Shown piece by piece: positions 1 to 8,201 of a DNA stretch of 64,000 nt (position 1 is its first letter; each line of letters begins with the position of its first letter). The notes under the pieces are model-generated. The model was given only the letters and a program-made list of their open reading frames with translations, made no database searches and was not told the DNA's origin. The stretch spans positions 558,001 through 622,000 of the forward strand of contig NZ_CP095078.1 of the NCBI RefSeq assembly GCF_022919075.1, read 5' to 3'. The position numbers were made by a program, and so were the translations under genes. This stretch comes from Nocardioides sp. W7 (GTDB taxonomy: Bacteria > Actinomycetota > Actinomycetes > Propionibacteriales > Nocardioidaceae).

Positions 1-599
1 CCCGGCGGCTCGGCGTCGGGCCGGTCGAACCACGCCCGCAGCACCGCGATCAGCAGCAGGTCGAGCAGCCGATCGAGGACCGCGTCCTGTCCCGGGGCGT
101 CCTTGACGATCTCGTCGCCCAGCAGCGCCACCAGCGGCGAGTCGAGCTCGTCGGCGCGCAGCACCAGCAGCGGCGGCAGGGCCCGGAGCAGCCGGCCGCT
201 GACCTCGCCCTCCAGCAGGTACGCGCCGGTGAGCAGCACCGTCTCGCCCACCGCACTGTTGCCCCAGCTGCGCACCCCTTGGTGCAGCTCCTCGGCGAGC
301 TCGCGACCGTCCGGCGTCACGCAGATCTGTCCCGGCATGATCACCGCGAACGGGTCCGCACCCGGGGTGTCGACGACGCTCCAGTGGTCGGGGCCCCGGG
401 CGATCGCGACGTCGCCGGCCTCGAGGCGTACGGCGGGGCCGCGGTCCGGGACCGCCCACGCCTGCCCCCGCACCACGGCCGTGACCGACAGCGGCGACTC
501 GTCCTCCAGCCGGACTGCCCAGGGCGCCTCCAGCAGGACGCGGACCAGGAACGCACCCCGGGCGCGGGGGCCGTCGAGCAGCGCAGCGAGGCCGTCCAT
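1..599 (-). CDS. AraC-family regulator, N-terminal cupin part (cut by window edge)
   Basis: The 199 visible codons begin MDGLAALLDGPRARGAFLVR and hold a cupin-like sensor domain of the kind (Cupin_6/AraC_binding) found at the start of many actinobacterial AraC-family regulators. A short glycine turn, EAGDVAIARGPDHW, is followed by an LLTGAYLLEGEVSGRLL segment typical of this subfamily. The AraC helix-turn-helix pair would lie beyond the left edge, so DNA binding is inferred from the family. The gene is divergent from the DUF1772 gene 80 bp away, its most likely target. The ATG start at 599 gives the full-length cupin domain. Confidence 0.8.
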   Translation of the reverse strand, partial: MDGLAALLDGPRARGAFLVRVLLEAPWAVRLEDESPLSVTAVVRGQAWAVPDRGPAVRLEAGDVAIARGPDHWSVVDTPGADPFAVIMPGQICVTPDGRELAEELHQGVRSWGNSAVGETVLLTGAYLLEGEVSGRLLRALPPLLVLRADELDSPLVALLGDEIVKDAPGQDAVLDRLLDLLLIAVLRAWFDRPDAEPP

Positions 600-679
600 C
601 TCGTCAACGTAGACGATGGCGTATGAATTCGGCACCCACAGCGATGGATCGTCTCGCTCCCCGGATCCAGGCTGGTCCC

Positions 680-1165
680 ATGACCGAGACCCTCGACTCC
701 CTCCGCGGACCGCTCCTGACCGCCGCCGTCGTGCTGGGCGGCCTGCAGGCCGGCACCTACTACACCTGGGCGAGCGGCGTGATGCCCGGCCTCGGCCGGG
801 TCGACGACCGCACGTTCGTGCACGCCATGCAACAGATGAACGTCGCCATCGTGAACCCGGTCTTCCTGGCCAGCTTCCTCGGCGCCCCGGTCGCCGCCGG
901 GCTCGCGGTCCTCGCCACCGGCGGGACGGCCCGGACCTGGGTGCTCGCCGGCGCCGGCCTCGCGGTCGCGACCGTGGTGATCACCGGCGCCCTCAACGTC
1001 CCACTCAACAACGCTCTCGACGCCGCCGGCCCGGTCGGCTCGATCCGCGACCTGGCCGCGGTGCGGGCCGACTTCGAGTCCGCCTGGCGGCGCTGGAACG
1101 TTCTGCGCACCCTCACCTCCACCGCCTCGGTCGCCTGCCTGACCTGGGCCGCGCTCCACACCTGA
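680..1165 (+). CDS. DUF1772 (anthrone oxygenase-like) membrane protein
   Basis: This 161-aa protein has about four hydrophobic segments: roughly residues 10-28 with GGLQAGTYYTWA, then 53-75, 82-103 and one near the C-terminus. The early Gly/Thr-rich helix, the GVMPGL motif and an FVHAMQQMN segment fit DUF1772, a membrane family related to fungal anthrone oxygenases whose bacterial role is mostly unknown. An in-frame ATG exists 57 bp upstream, but the MTETLDSLRG start puts the first helix where the family has it. It is divergent from the AraC-type regulator at 1-599, which suggests induction by that regulator. Confidence 0.85.
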   Translation: MTETLDSLRGPLLTAAVVLGGLQAGTYYTWASGVMPGLGRVDDRTFVHAMQQMNVAIVNPVFLASFLGAPVAAGLAVLATGGTARTWVLAGAGLAVATVVITGALNVPLNNALDAAGPVGSIRDLAAVRADFESAWRRWNVLRTLTSTASVACLTWAALHT

Positions 1166-1177
1166 CCCGCTCGGACG

Positions 1178-1229
1178 GCCGAGTCAGCAGAAGTGGATGA
1201 CCGAGTCAGCACCAGTAGTGCTGACTCGG
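1178..1229. repeat. GAGTCRGCA repeat with a 12-bp hairpin between convergent genes
   Basis: Two direct copies, GAGTCAGCAGAAGT (1181-1194) and GAGTCAGCACCAGT (1203-1216), lie in tandem. The second forms a perfect 12-bp inverted repeat, CCGAGTCAGCAC / GTGCTGACTCGG, with loop CAGTA (1201-1229). It sits between the converging DUF1772 and hydrolase genes, so it probably acts as a bidirectional terminator, although there is no T-run. The same core occurs after the tRNA at 42584-42693. Confidence 0.7.
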
Positions 1230-1252
1230 CGAACACGCGCGCGGGCCGGCGG

Positions 1253-2152
1253 TTACGTGCCCGCTGCGCCCAGGTGGCGGCGCAGGAACGCCACCTGGTG
1301 CTCCAGCGCCGGCTCGAACCAGTCCTTGCCGGGCCACACGTCGAAGTGGTCGCACGGGTAGTGGCGCACCTCGGCGCGGCCGTCGAAGGCGGCCTTGGCG
1401 GCGGCGTACGGCGGGGCGCTGCGGTCGAAGTCGGCGATCTGGACGAGCATCGGGGCCCGGACGTGCTTGGCCTCCTTGGCGGGCCGGTGGCCACCGAGCT
1501 CCAGCCCGACCGCGGCGTCGACCTCGTTGCGCCAGGTGGGGCCGGCGATCGCGAGGTAGTCCTCCCGCGCGCCCGGCAGGGTCAGCGCGCCGAGCTCGCC
1601 GGGGGCGGCGACGACCGGCATCAGCACCTGGCGGCCGACCCGGCTGCGGACGCCCGCGACCGTGGAGCGCAGCATCGACGACGGCTTGTGGTGCGCCATC
1701 GCGTGCCGACCCGCGGCCAGGCCGTCCACGAGCGGCGTCAACGAGACCACGGCGGCGACGTCGTCGCGGTGGGCGGCCGCGGCGAGCACATGGCCGCCGG
1801 CGAGCGAGACGCCCCAGAGCACCAGGCGCCTCGGGTCGACGCCGGGCAGCCGGGCCGCTGCGGCCATCGCGGCCCGGTAGTCCTCGAGCTGATCGGCCAT
1901 GGACACGACCTGACGCGGCGTCCCCTCCGAGGAGCCGAAGCCGCGGTAGTCGAAGGCGAGCACGTCGACGCCGGCCTTCGCCAGCCCGACGGCGTACGGC
2001 TCCAGCCCGGAGTCCTTGGTGCCGGCCAGGCCGTGCGCCATGACGACGACGGGCCGACCGGCCGCGCTGGCGAGCTCGTCGCCCGCGCCCGCGAAGTGCC
2101 AGGCGTCGCAGGCGACGCCGCCGGAGGTGAAGGTGAGGGACTCGTAGCTCAT
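1253..2152 (-). CDS. Alpha/beta hydrolase
   Basis: This 299-aa alpha/beta hydrolase has an oxyanion loop VVMAHGLAG (H40-G41), the nucleophile elbow GVSLAG (Ser116), an FDYRGFGSSEG segment after strand 4, an acid candidate in ADFDRSAP and a C-terminal His in PCDHFDVW. These features fit esterases or peptidases of the DUF1749/XynX-like group; the substrate is unknown. The start overlaps the stop of the TetR gene by 4 bp, so it is the third gene of an FMO-TetR-hydrolase operon. A hydrolase beside an FMO suggests oxidation of a ketone or amine followed by ester cleavage, which is inference only. Confidence 0.9.
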   Translation of the reverse strand: MSYESLTFTSGGVACDAWHFAGAGDELASAAGRPVVVMAHGLAGTKDSGLEPYAVGLAKAGVDVLAFDYRGFGSSEGTPRQVVSMADQLEDYRAAMAAAARLPGVDPRRLVLWGVSLAGGHVLAAAAHRDDVAAVVSLTPLVDGLAAGRHAMAHHKPSSMLRSTVAGVRSRVGRQVLMPVVAAPGELGALTLPGAREDYLAIAGPTWRNEVDAAVGLELGGHRPAKEAKHVRAPMLVQIADFDRSAPPYAAAKAAFDGRAEVRHYPCDHFDVWPGKDWFEPALEHQVAFLRRHLGAAGT

Positions 2153-2760
2153 CGGATGCTCCCGTAGATCGTGCTCAGCCAGAGGTGCACGACCGCGTCG
2201 ACATGGGTCTCCCAGTCGAAGCCGTCGGCGGCGTCGGTGGCGCGGACCAGCCGCTCCAGCGCGCGGTCGTTGACGTCCATCAGCGCGGTCGCGATCGCGA
2301 CCGCCGGCGGCCCGCCGGACTCCTGCCGGGCCACCCGCTCCGCGTCGATCACGGCCGCGACCACCTCGACGAACGACGCGATGTGGGTGTCCCAGCGCTC
2401 GCGGGCGGCCGCGCTGGTCGCCCGCGCCTCGAGCATCGCGCGGTAGACGTGCGGCCGCTGGGTCCAGCCGTCGAAGACGGTGCGGATCGCGGCCGCGGTC
2501 CGGTCGCGCATCGTCCCGTCGCCGCCGAGCAGGTCCGCGGCACCCCAGGCCTCGTCGTACATCTCGTCCATCAGGGCGGCCACCGCGGCCGCCTTGTTGT
2601 CGAAGTAGAAGTAGAACGCCGAGCGCGTCACGCCCGCGCGCCGCGACAGGTCGGCGACGTTGATGTCCTCCAGGCGCGCGTCCGGGCCGGCCTCGCGCAG
2701 GTGCTCGTCGAGGGCGGCGAGGAGGGCGGTACGGCGCCGGTCGCCGCGGGTGAGACTCAT
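2149..2760 (-). CDS. TetR-family transcriptional regulator
   Basis: This 203-aa TetR-like repressor has its helix-turn-helix at about residues 30-55 (INVADLSRRAGVTRSAFYFYFDNK), including the usual YFYF recognition-helix end. A divergent ligand-binding domain follows, with a TQRPHVYRAMLEARA segment as in EthR-like regulators. EthR likewise sits beside a flavin monooxygenase in mycobacteria. The gene overlaps the FMO stop and the hydrolase start by 4 bp on either side, so it is co-transcribed with both. The palindrome at 4126-4139 is its likely operator. Confidence 0.92.
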   Translation of the reverse strand: MSLTRGDRRRTALLAALDEHLREAGPDARLEDINVADLSRRAGVTRSAFYFYFDNKAAAVAALMDEMYDEAWGAADLLGGDGTMRDRTAAAIRTVFDGWTQRPHVYRAMLEARATSAAARERWDTHIASFVEVVAAVIDAERVARQESGGPPAVAIATALMDVNDRALERLVRATDAADGFDWETHVDAVVHLWLSTIYGSIR

Positions 2761-4103
2761 CCGCGGCCCGTCAGCGTCGGCACGCCGTACGTCGCGGCCC
2801 GCTGCACGCCGGCCGGCAGCTCCTTGGTGCGCAGGTTGTGCTCGTAGACGAAGTAGTCGAGCTGGTGGGTGTGCCGCGGCCGGTCGAGCATGTGGCCGGT
2901 GTAGAGCCGCATGTCGGCGTCGATCACCTGCTCCATCTCGGCGAGGTCGGGCAGCGCGTAGCGGCCGACGGCGTACGCCCCGAGCAGGCGGGCCTGGCTC
3001 TCCACGAACGGGAACAGCGTCGGCGTGGCCTGGGCGAACCCCATGAAGACCAGGTCCTCCATGCCGGGCTTGAACATCCGCTTGTAGAGCCGGATGTGGT
3101 TCTCCGGGGCGCTGATGAAGCCCTCGTCGAAGAACGGGAAGCTGATGTTGTAGCCGGTCGCGTAGATGATCACGTCGAAGTCGGCGCTGGTGCCGTCCTC
3201 GAAGTGCACGGTCTCGCCGTCAAGCCGGGCGACGTCGCCCTTCGGGGTCACGTCGCCGGACTTCAGCCGCACCGGCAGCTCGCTGGACTGGGTGGGGTGG
3301 GCCTCGAAGAACTTGTGGTTGGGCTTGGGGAGGCCGTACAGCGTCGGGTCGGAGGCGGTGAAGCGCTGGCCCCACTGGGCGACCTTGCGCTGCCAGCTCA
3401 GCGGCACGTGCGGGCTGGTGCGGTAGTTCATGTCGGCGGCCTTGCCGTACATCAGCTTCGGCACGATCCACGCGCTGCTGCGCGTCGACAGCGTCACCTC
3501 GTTGCGCAGCGCCCGCTGGGAGAGCTCGACGGTGATGTCGGCGGCGCTGTTGCCCAGCCCGACGACCAAGATCCGCTGGTCCATCAGGTTCAGCGGCGTC
3601 CACGGGTCGATGTAGTGGTGCGAGTGGATCGAGGCGCCGGTGAACTCGCCCGGGAACTCCGCCGTGCGCGGGTCCCAGTGGTGGCCGTTGGCGACCACGA
3701 GCAGGTCGAAGCGGCGTACGTCGCCCGCCTGGTCGGTGATCTCCCAGCCCCCGTCGGGAAGCCGCTCGGCACGCTCCACGCCGTTCTCGAACTCGATGCG
3801 GTCGCGCAGCCCGAAGGTGTCGGCGTACGCGTCGAGGTAGTCCTTGATCAGGGTGTGGTGCGGGAAGTCGGGGTAGTCGTCCGGCATCGGGAAGTCCCGG
3901 AACGACAGCTGGTGCTTCGAGGTGTCGATGTGCAGCGAGCGGTAGGCGCTGCTGTGACCGTTGGGGTTGCCGAACGCCCAGTTGCCGCCGACCCGGTCGG
4001 AGGCCTCGAAGCAGGTGTACGGCACGCCGTAGTCGCCGAGCATCTTGGCGGCGGTCAGGCCGCTGATGCCCGCGCCGATGACAGCTGTGGTGGGTCCTGG
4101 CAT
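2757..4103 (-). CDS. Flavin-containing monooxygenase (class B)
   Basis: This 448-aa NADPH- and O2-dependent monooxygenase has the FAD-binding GAGISG at 10-15 and a second Rossmann motif VGLGNSAAD at 181-189 for NADPH. Between them, at 154-164, lies the FMO fingerprint FTGASIHSHHY (FxGxxxHxxxY). The Tyr in place of Trp favours the FMO class over Baeyer-Villiger enzymes, though either oxygenation is possible. An upstream in-frame ATG at 4160 would place the operator inside the coding sequence, so the start MPGPTTAVIG at 4103 is preferred. It leads the FMO-TetR-hydrolase operon and is divergent from an SDR. Confidence 0.9.
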   Translation of the reverse strand: MPGPTTAVIGAGISGLTAAKMLGDYGVPYTCFEASDRVGGNWAFGNPNGHSSAYRSLHIDTSKHQLSFRDFPMPDDYPDFPHHTLIKDYLDAYADTFGLRDRIEFENGVERAERLPDGGWEITDQAGDVRRFDLLVVANGHHWDPRTAEFPGEFTGASIHSHHYIDPWTPLNLMDQRILVVGLGNSAADITVELSQRALRNEVTLSTRSSAWIVPKLMYGKAADMNYRTSPHVPLSWQRKVAQWGQRFTASDPTLYGLPKPNHKFFEAHPTQSSELPVRLKSGDVTPKGDVARLDGETVHFEDGTSADFDVIIYATGYNISFPFFDEGFISAPENHIRLYKRMFKPGMEDLVFMGFAQATPTLFPFVESQARLLGAYAVGRYALPDLAEMEQVIDADMRLYTGHMLDRPRHTHQLDYFVYEHNLRTKELPAGVQRAATYGVPTLTGRG

Positions 4104-4125
4104 GACGGGGACGCTAGGGCCTAAG

Positions 4126-4139
4126 TTGACACGCGTCAA
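4126..4139. promoter_or_regulatory. Probable TetR operator between FMO and SDR
   Basis: TTGACACGCGTCAA is a near-perfect palindrome (one mismatched pair) in the 68-bp region between two divergent starts. Its size and symmetry fit TetR operators, and a tetR gene lies in the FMO operon. Autoregulation plus control of the SDR is inferred. Confidence 0.6.
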
Positions 4140-4171
4140 TTGGTGTCCCACGTCACTCATGGAGGTTCTTC

Positions 4172-4891
4172 GTGCCTGAATCCAGTTCCCGCGTCGCCAT
4201 CGTCGTCGGCGGTGCCTCCGGCATCGGGGCGGCCTGCGCCGTCGCGCTCGCCGCCGACGGCTGCGACGTCGAGGTCGCCGACCTGCCCGAGGTCGACGTC
4301 ACCTCCGAGACCTCGGTCGCGTCGTTCTTCGACGCCGTCGTCGCGGAGCACGGTCGCGTCGACGTGGTGGTCAACAGCGCCGGGGTGAGCACCCTGATGG
4401 CCGTGGCCGACCACGACGTGGCGGAGTTCCGGCGGGTGGTCGACGTGAACCTCACCGGCGGCCTGATCGTGATGAAGCACGCTGCCCGGGTGCTGACGTC
4501 CGGAGGCTCGATCACGTCGCTGACCTCGCTAAACGCCCGGCAGCCGGGGGCGGGGATGGCGGCGTACTGCTCCGCCAAGGCCGGGCTGGCCATGCTCACC
4601 GAGGTCGCCGCGCTCGAGCTCGGCCCCCGCGGCATCCGGGTCAACGCGGTCTCCCCCGGCCTGGTCGTCACCCCGCTCACCGAGCCCGCGATGGGGATCC
4701 CGGGCATCGAGGAGGACTACCTCGCCAACACGCCCCTCGGCCGCTCCGGGTCACCCGAGGAGATCGCCGACGCGGTCGTCTGGATCTCGCGCGCCGGCTG
4801 GCTGACCGGTGAGGTGCTGGACCTCAACGGCGGCGCACACCTCCAGCGCTACCCCGACCTCCTGGCGCACGTAGCGCGCGCGTTCGGCTGA
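4172..4891 (+). CDS. Short-chain dehydrogenase/reductase
   Basis: This 239-aa classical SDR has the cofactor motif GGASGIG at 13-19, NSAGV at about 68-72, and a catalytic Ser119 / Tyr132 / Lys136 set (AAYCSAKAG). The C-terminus WLTGEVLDLNGGAHLQRYPD is that of the FabG-like group. An Asp at the end of strand 2 (VEVADLPEVDV) suggests NAD(H) preference. The GTG start is set by GGAGG 6 bp upstream. It is divergent from the FMO operon and shares the TetR-type palindrome, so it probably oxidises or reduces an intermediate of the same pathway. Confidence 0.92.
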   Translation: MPESSSRVAIVVGGASGIGAACAVALAADGCDVEVADLPEVDVTSETSVASFFDAVVAEHGRVDVVVNSAGVSTLMAVADHDVAEFRRVVDVNLTGGLIVMKHAARVLTSGGSITSLTSLNARQPGAGMAAYCSAKAGLAMLTEVAALELGPRGIRVNAVSPGLVVTPLTEPAMGIPGIEEDYLANTPLGRSGSPEEIADAVVWISRAGWLTGEVLDLNGGAHLQRYPDLLAHVARAFG

Positions 4892-4925
4892 GTCCGCACC
4901 GGCGGCGCGGCCGAGCCCGGGGAAG

Positions 4926-7901
4926 TCACGGGAGCAGGCCGCGCCGTCGCGCGACCGCGGCGGCCTCGGTGCGGCCGGCGGCGCCGAGCTTGGCGAGGAT
5001 GTTCGAGACGTGCACCGAGACCGTCTTGGCGCTGATGAACAGCTGCTTGGCGATCTCTCCGTTCGAGCGCCCCTCGGCGACCAGCGCCAGGATCTCGGTC
5101 TCCCGCGCGGTCAGTGCGGACGGCGCCGATTCCGAGGAGCGGACCGCGTGGGACCCCAGGGTGCGCAGCTCCTCCAGGAGCGGCTTCGCGCCCAGGGCGC
5201 GGGCCGTCGTACGCGCCTGATCGGCGATCTCCCGCGCGCCGGCGGGGTCGCCGCTCGCACGCAGGATCCCCGCCAGCCCGGCGCGCACCCGGGCCAGCTC
5301 GTGCACGTGGCCGAACTCCGCGAAGACCGCGGCCGCTTCGCGCCACCCCTCGACCAGCGCCTCCTGCGACGGCGCGTCGACGCCGGCGAGCCAGCGCAGC
5401 CGCAGCCGCTCCGCATCCAGTCGCTCGACCCAGGCGCGACCCTCGGGGCCCCAGTGGCCGGACGGGTCGGAGTAGCGCAGCAGCACCTGATGGCCGTCGG
5501 CGTGCAGCCGGTCGGCGTCGACGACGACCCGGTCCCGTTCGGCGGCGTTCATCCGCGGCACCAGCGGGGCCAGCGCGGCCATGGTCACCGCGGCCAGCCG
5601 GATCCGGGCGCTGAACCACTCGTGCCAGATCTGGCTGAGCACCCCGACGGCGTCGTCGTACGCCGCCAGCACCGCCGCCGCGTCGTCACCCCGGCCGGCC
5701 GCCACGATCTGCAGCTCGGCGGCGTGGATGGCGATGCCGCCCTCCCGCTCCCAGAGCCGGCGCAGCTCCTGCGCCTCACGGGACACGTCCCCGCCCCGGG
5801 CCTGCTCGACCAGCAGCCGGACACAGTCGAGGATCGCCCGCGGGATCGGCGGCGGATTCGGGTCGGTGATCTCGGTCAGCGCCAGCACGTCGTCCCAGCG
5901 CCCCTGCACGTGCATCACCCAGGCGAGCTGCCAGCGCGACTCGAAGCCGTACGGCGCCCACGGCACGCCGGCCGTCGTCGCCGTCGCGATGGCGCTGCGA
6001 AACCACTCCTCGGCCGCCTCGAACTCCCCCCAGTCCTCGAAGGAGCGACCCAGCAGGAACCGGCCGCGGAGCTCGCTCATCACCGCCCCGGTGCGCTCGG
6101 CCCGCTCGACGGCGTCGACCAGCGCGGCGCGCAGCCCCTCCTTCGGGCCCGCCTTCTTCAGCCCGCTGAGGGTGGTGATCGCGTCGGAGGCGAGCTCGTT
6201 GAGGTCGAGCTGCTCGGCCAGGGCGAGCGCGTCCATCGCCACCGTGTGCGCCTCGTCGTACCGGCCGCGTGAGGCCAGGATCCGGGCGTGGGCGGCGAGG
6301 GCGCGGGCCCGCAGCGGGCTCTCGCCCCGGGGCGCCAGCGCGAGCGCCTCCGCGGAGAGCACCGTGGGGTCGATCGCGGTCTCGGTGAGGTAGACGGCGT
6401 TGGCCTGGGCGATCAGCATCCGGGAGCGCTCGGCGTCGGTGGCCGCCTCGGGCAGCCGGCCCAGCTGCTCCTCGATCAGCGCCGCCGCCCGCTCGGGGTC
6501 GCCGCTCGCGTTCAGGGCCTCGGCGGCGGAGACGACCAGCTTCGAGACGTCGATGTCGCAGACCTGCGCGAGGCGCGGGTGCTCGATCAGCTCCAGCGCC
6601 TGCTGGTAGTGGTACGCCGCCTCGTCGGGACCGCCCACCTCGGTGGCCTCGCGACCGGCCTGGATGCTGGCGTCGAGGGCGACCTCGAGGTCCATCGCCA
6701 ACCGGGCGTGCCGGGCCAGCTCGGCGGCCGTGCCACGGGCCCGACGCTCGCTCAGTGCCGCGGCGTACCGGCCGTGCAGCCGCACCCGCTCGCCCGGCAG
6801 CAGGTCGTCGTACACCGCCTCGGCGAGCAGCGCGTGGCGGAAGGCGTAGCTGCCGCGGTCGGCGACCAGGACGTTCATCTCGACCGAGCGGCGCAGCCCC
6901 TCGTCGAGCGCCGCCTGGTCCAGGCCCGAGGCCGAGGCGAGCATGTCGTGGGCGACCTTGCGGCCGCTGACGCTGGCCGTGCGGACGACCTGGCGGGCGG
7001 TGTCGTCGAGCCGGTCCAGGCGCACCAGCAGTACGTCGGCGAGGTCGGCGGGCACCCAGCTGTCGCCCCCGGAGGCCGCACTGGCGAGTTCCTCGACGAA
7101 GAAGGCGTTGCCGTCGGCGCGGTCCACGATGCCCTCGACCACGCTCGCGAGCTCCTTCGCGTCGAGGCCCTCGGGCACCAGCCGCGCGACCAGCACCCGC
7201 ACCGCCTCGTCGGGCAGCGGGCCCAGTGCGATCCGGTCGACGCCGCGCAGCCGCGACCACTCGGCGACCTGGCTGCGCAGCGGGTGCCGGCGGTGCAGGT
7301 CGTCGGAGCGGTACGACGCCACCAGGCCCACCGGTCCGGCGAACGGCCGGGAGAACAGGAAGCTGAGCAGGTCGCGGGTCGAGCGGTCGGCCCAGTGCGC
7401 GTCCTCGATGACGAGCAGCAGCGGCGCGCGCTCGGCGACCCGCTCGAGGAGCAGGTGGACGGCGGCGAACAGGTCACCGCGGTCGAGCGCGGCCGCGTCG
7501 CCACGACTGGCCTCGTCGCGGCCCGCGTCGGCGCTGAGGACCCGCCGACCGGGTTGGAGCCGCTCCAGGGCGGGGTGCGTGGCGACGACGCGCTCGACGA
7601 GGTCGGGGAGGTCGACGGCGAGGCGCCCGAGCACCTCGGAGAAGGGCAGGTACGGCAGCGCGCTGTCGCCGAAGTCCAGGCAGTGCCCCGCGACCACCTG
7701 CCAGCCCTCGGTGAAGGCCCGGTCCCGCAGCTCGGTCAGCAGCCGGGTCTTCCCGACGCCGGCGTCCCCGGACAGCAGCACCACCCCGCCGCGGTCGGCT
7801 CCGGACGCACCGACACCGAGCGACGTCGCGATCTCCGTCAGCTCGGTGTCTCGGCCGACCATCGCGGTCGGCGTCCGGTTGGGGTGCTCCACGGGATCCA
7901 T
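4926..7901 (-). CDS. Large ATP-binding LuxR-family (LAL/MalT-like) regulator
   Basis: This is a regulator of about 990 aa. The N-terminal AAA_16 domain has Walker A GDAGVGKT and a Walker B-like LLLVIEDAHWAD. A long alpha-solenoid middle region rich in Ala/Glu helices (TPR-like) follows, and the last 65 residues form a LuxR helix-turn-helix (LTARETEILALVAEGRSNGEIAKQ-type) ending RRRGLLP. Such STAND-class proteins switch transcription after inducer and ATP binding; the inducer is unknown. The ATG at 7901 (MDPVEHPNR) is preferred over an in-frame GTG at 7940, though neither has a clear ribosome-binding site. The small gene at 7947-8090 lies just upstream on the same strand. Confidence 0.92.
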   Translation of the reverse strand: MDPVEHPNRTPTAMVGRDTELTEIATSLGVGASGADRGGVVLLSGDAGVGKTRLLTELRDRAFTEGWQVVAGHCLDFGDSALPYLPFSEVLGRLAVDLPDLVERVVATHPALERLQPGRRVLSADAGRDEASRGDAAALDRGDLFAAVHLLLERVAERAPLLLVIEDAHWADRSTRDLLSFLFSRPFAGPVGLVASYRSDDLHRRHPLRSQVAEWSRLRGVDRIALGPLPDEAVRVLVARLVPEGLDAKELASVVEGIVDRADGNAFFVEELASAASGGDSWVPADLADVLLVRLDRLDDTARQVVRTASVSGRKVAHDMLASASGLDQAALDEGLRRSVEMNVLVADRGSYAFRHALLAEAVYDDLLPGERVRLHGRYAAALSERRARGTAAELARHARLAMDLEVALDASIQAGREATEVGGPDEAAYHYQQALELIEHPRLAQVCDIDVSKLVVSAAEALNASGDPERAAALIEEQLGRLPEAATDAERSRMLIAQANAVYLTETAIDPTVLSAEALALAPRGESPLRARALAAHARILASRGRYDEAHTVAMDALALAEQLDLNELASDAITTLSGLKKAGPKEGLRAALVDAVERAERTGAVMSELRGRFLLGRSFEDWGEFEAAEEWFRSAIATATTAGVPWAPYGFESRWQLAWVMHVQGRWDDVLALTEITDPNPPPIPRAILDCVRLLVEQARGGDVSREAQELRRLWEREGGIAIHAAELQIVAAGRGDDAAAVLAAYDDAVGVLSQIWHEWFSARIRLAAVTMAALAPLVPRMNAAERDRVVVDADRLHADGHQVLLRYSDPSGHWGPEGRAWVERLDAERLRLRWLAGVDAPSQEALVEGWREAAAVFAEFGHVHELARVRAGLAGILRASGDPAGAREIADQARTTARALGAKPLLEELRTLGSHAVRSSESAPSALTARETEILALVAEGRSNGEIAKQLFISAKTVSVHVSNILAKLGAAGRTEAAAVARRRGLLP

Positions 7902-7946
7902 GATCCCGGGTACTGCGGCCAGGTGGCCGGCATTTACCACCGGGGA

Positions 7947-8090
7947 TCAGCGGGCGTTGTCGCTGGCCTCGGCGGGACGTCGTACCCGCGGGACGCGGAC
8001 GAAGCCCCGGCGACGACCGGCGACCCCGTTGCGGATCCGGTTGCTCCGGACCTCCATCTCGCTCTTGACGAACACGTTGCTCTCGAACAT
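7947..8090 (-). CDS. Small basic protein, 47 aa, unknown function
   Basis: A 47-aa reading frame, MFESNVFVKSEMEVRSNRIR..., ends in an Arg-rich stretch (GRRRGFVRVPRVRRP). A GAGGAG ribosome-binding site 7 bp before the ATG supports translation from 8090 rather than from the longer open frame to 8153. No family is recognised with certainty. It lies between the large hairpin at 8134-8201 and the LAL regulator on the same strand. It could be a small nucleic-acid-binding or regulatory protein. Confidence 0.55.
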   Translation of the reverse strand: MFESNVFVKSEMEVRSNRIRNGVAGRRRGFVRVPRVRRPAEASDNAR

Positions 8091-8133
8091 CTCAGGGCTC
8101 CTCAGTCCTCGGTTGATGCCCCGAGATTCGTCC

Positions 8134-8201
8134 TCTGAGGTAGCCGCGCACATCGGGCAGATGCCTTACCTTCCCGAACCGCGGGGTGCGGCTACCTCAG
8201 A
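8134..8201. repeat. Long hairpin, 14-bp perfect inverted repeat
   Basis: TCTGAGGTAGCCGC (8134-8147) and GCGGCTACCTCAGA (8188-8201) are perfect inverted repeats 40 bp apart. A second nested pairing, TCGGG/CCCGA, lies inside. The repeat overlaps the hutI stop codon and precedes the 47-aa gene on the minus strand. It could be the hutI terminator, a structured 5' leader or a protein-binding pair of half-sites. Confidence 0.7.
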
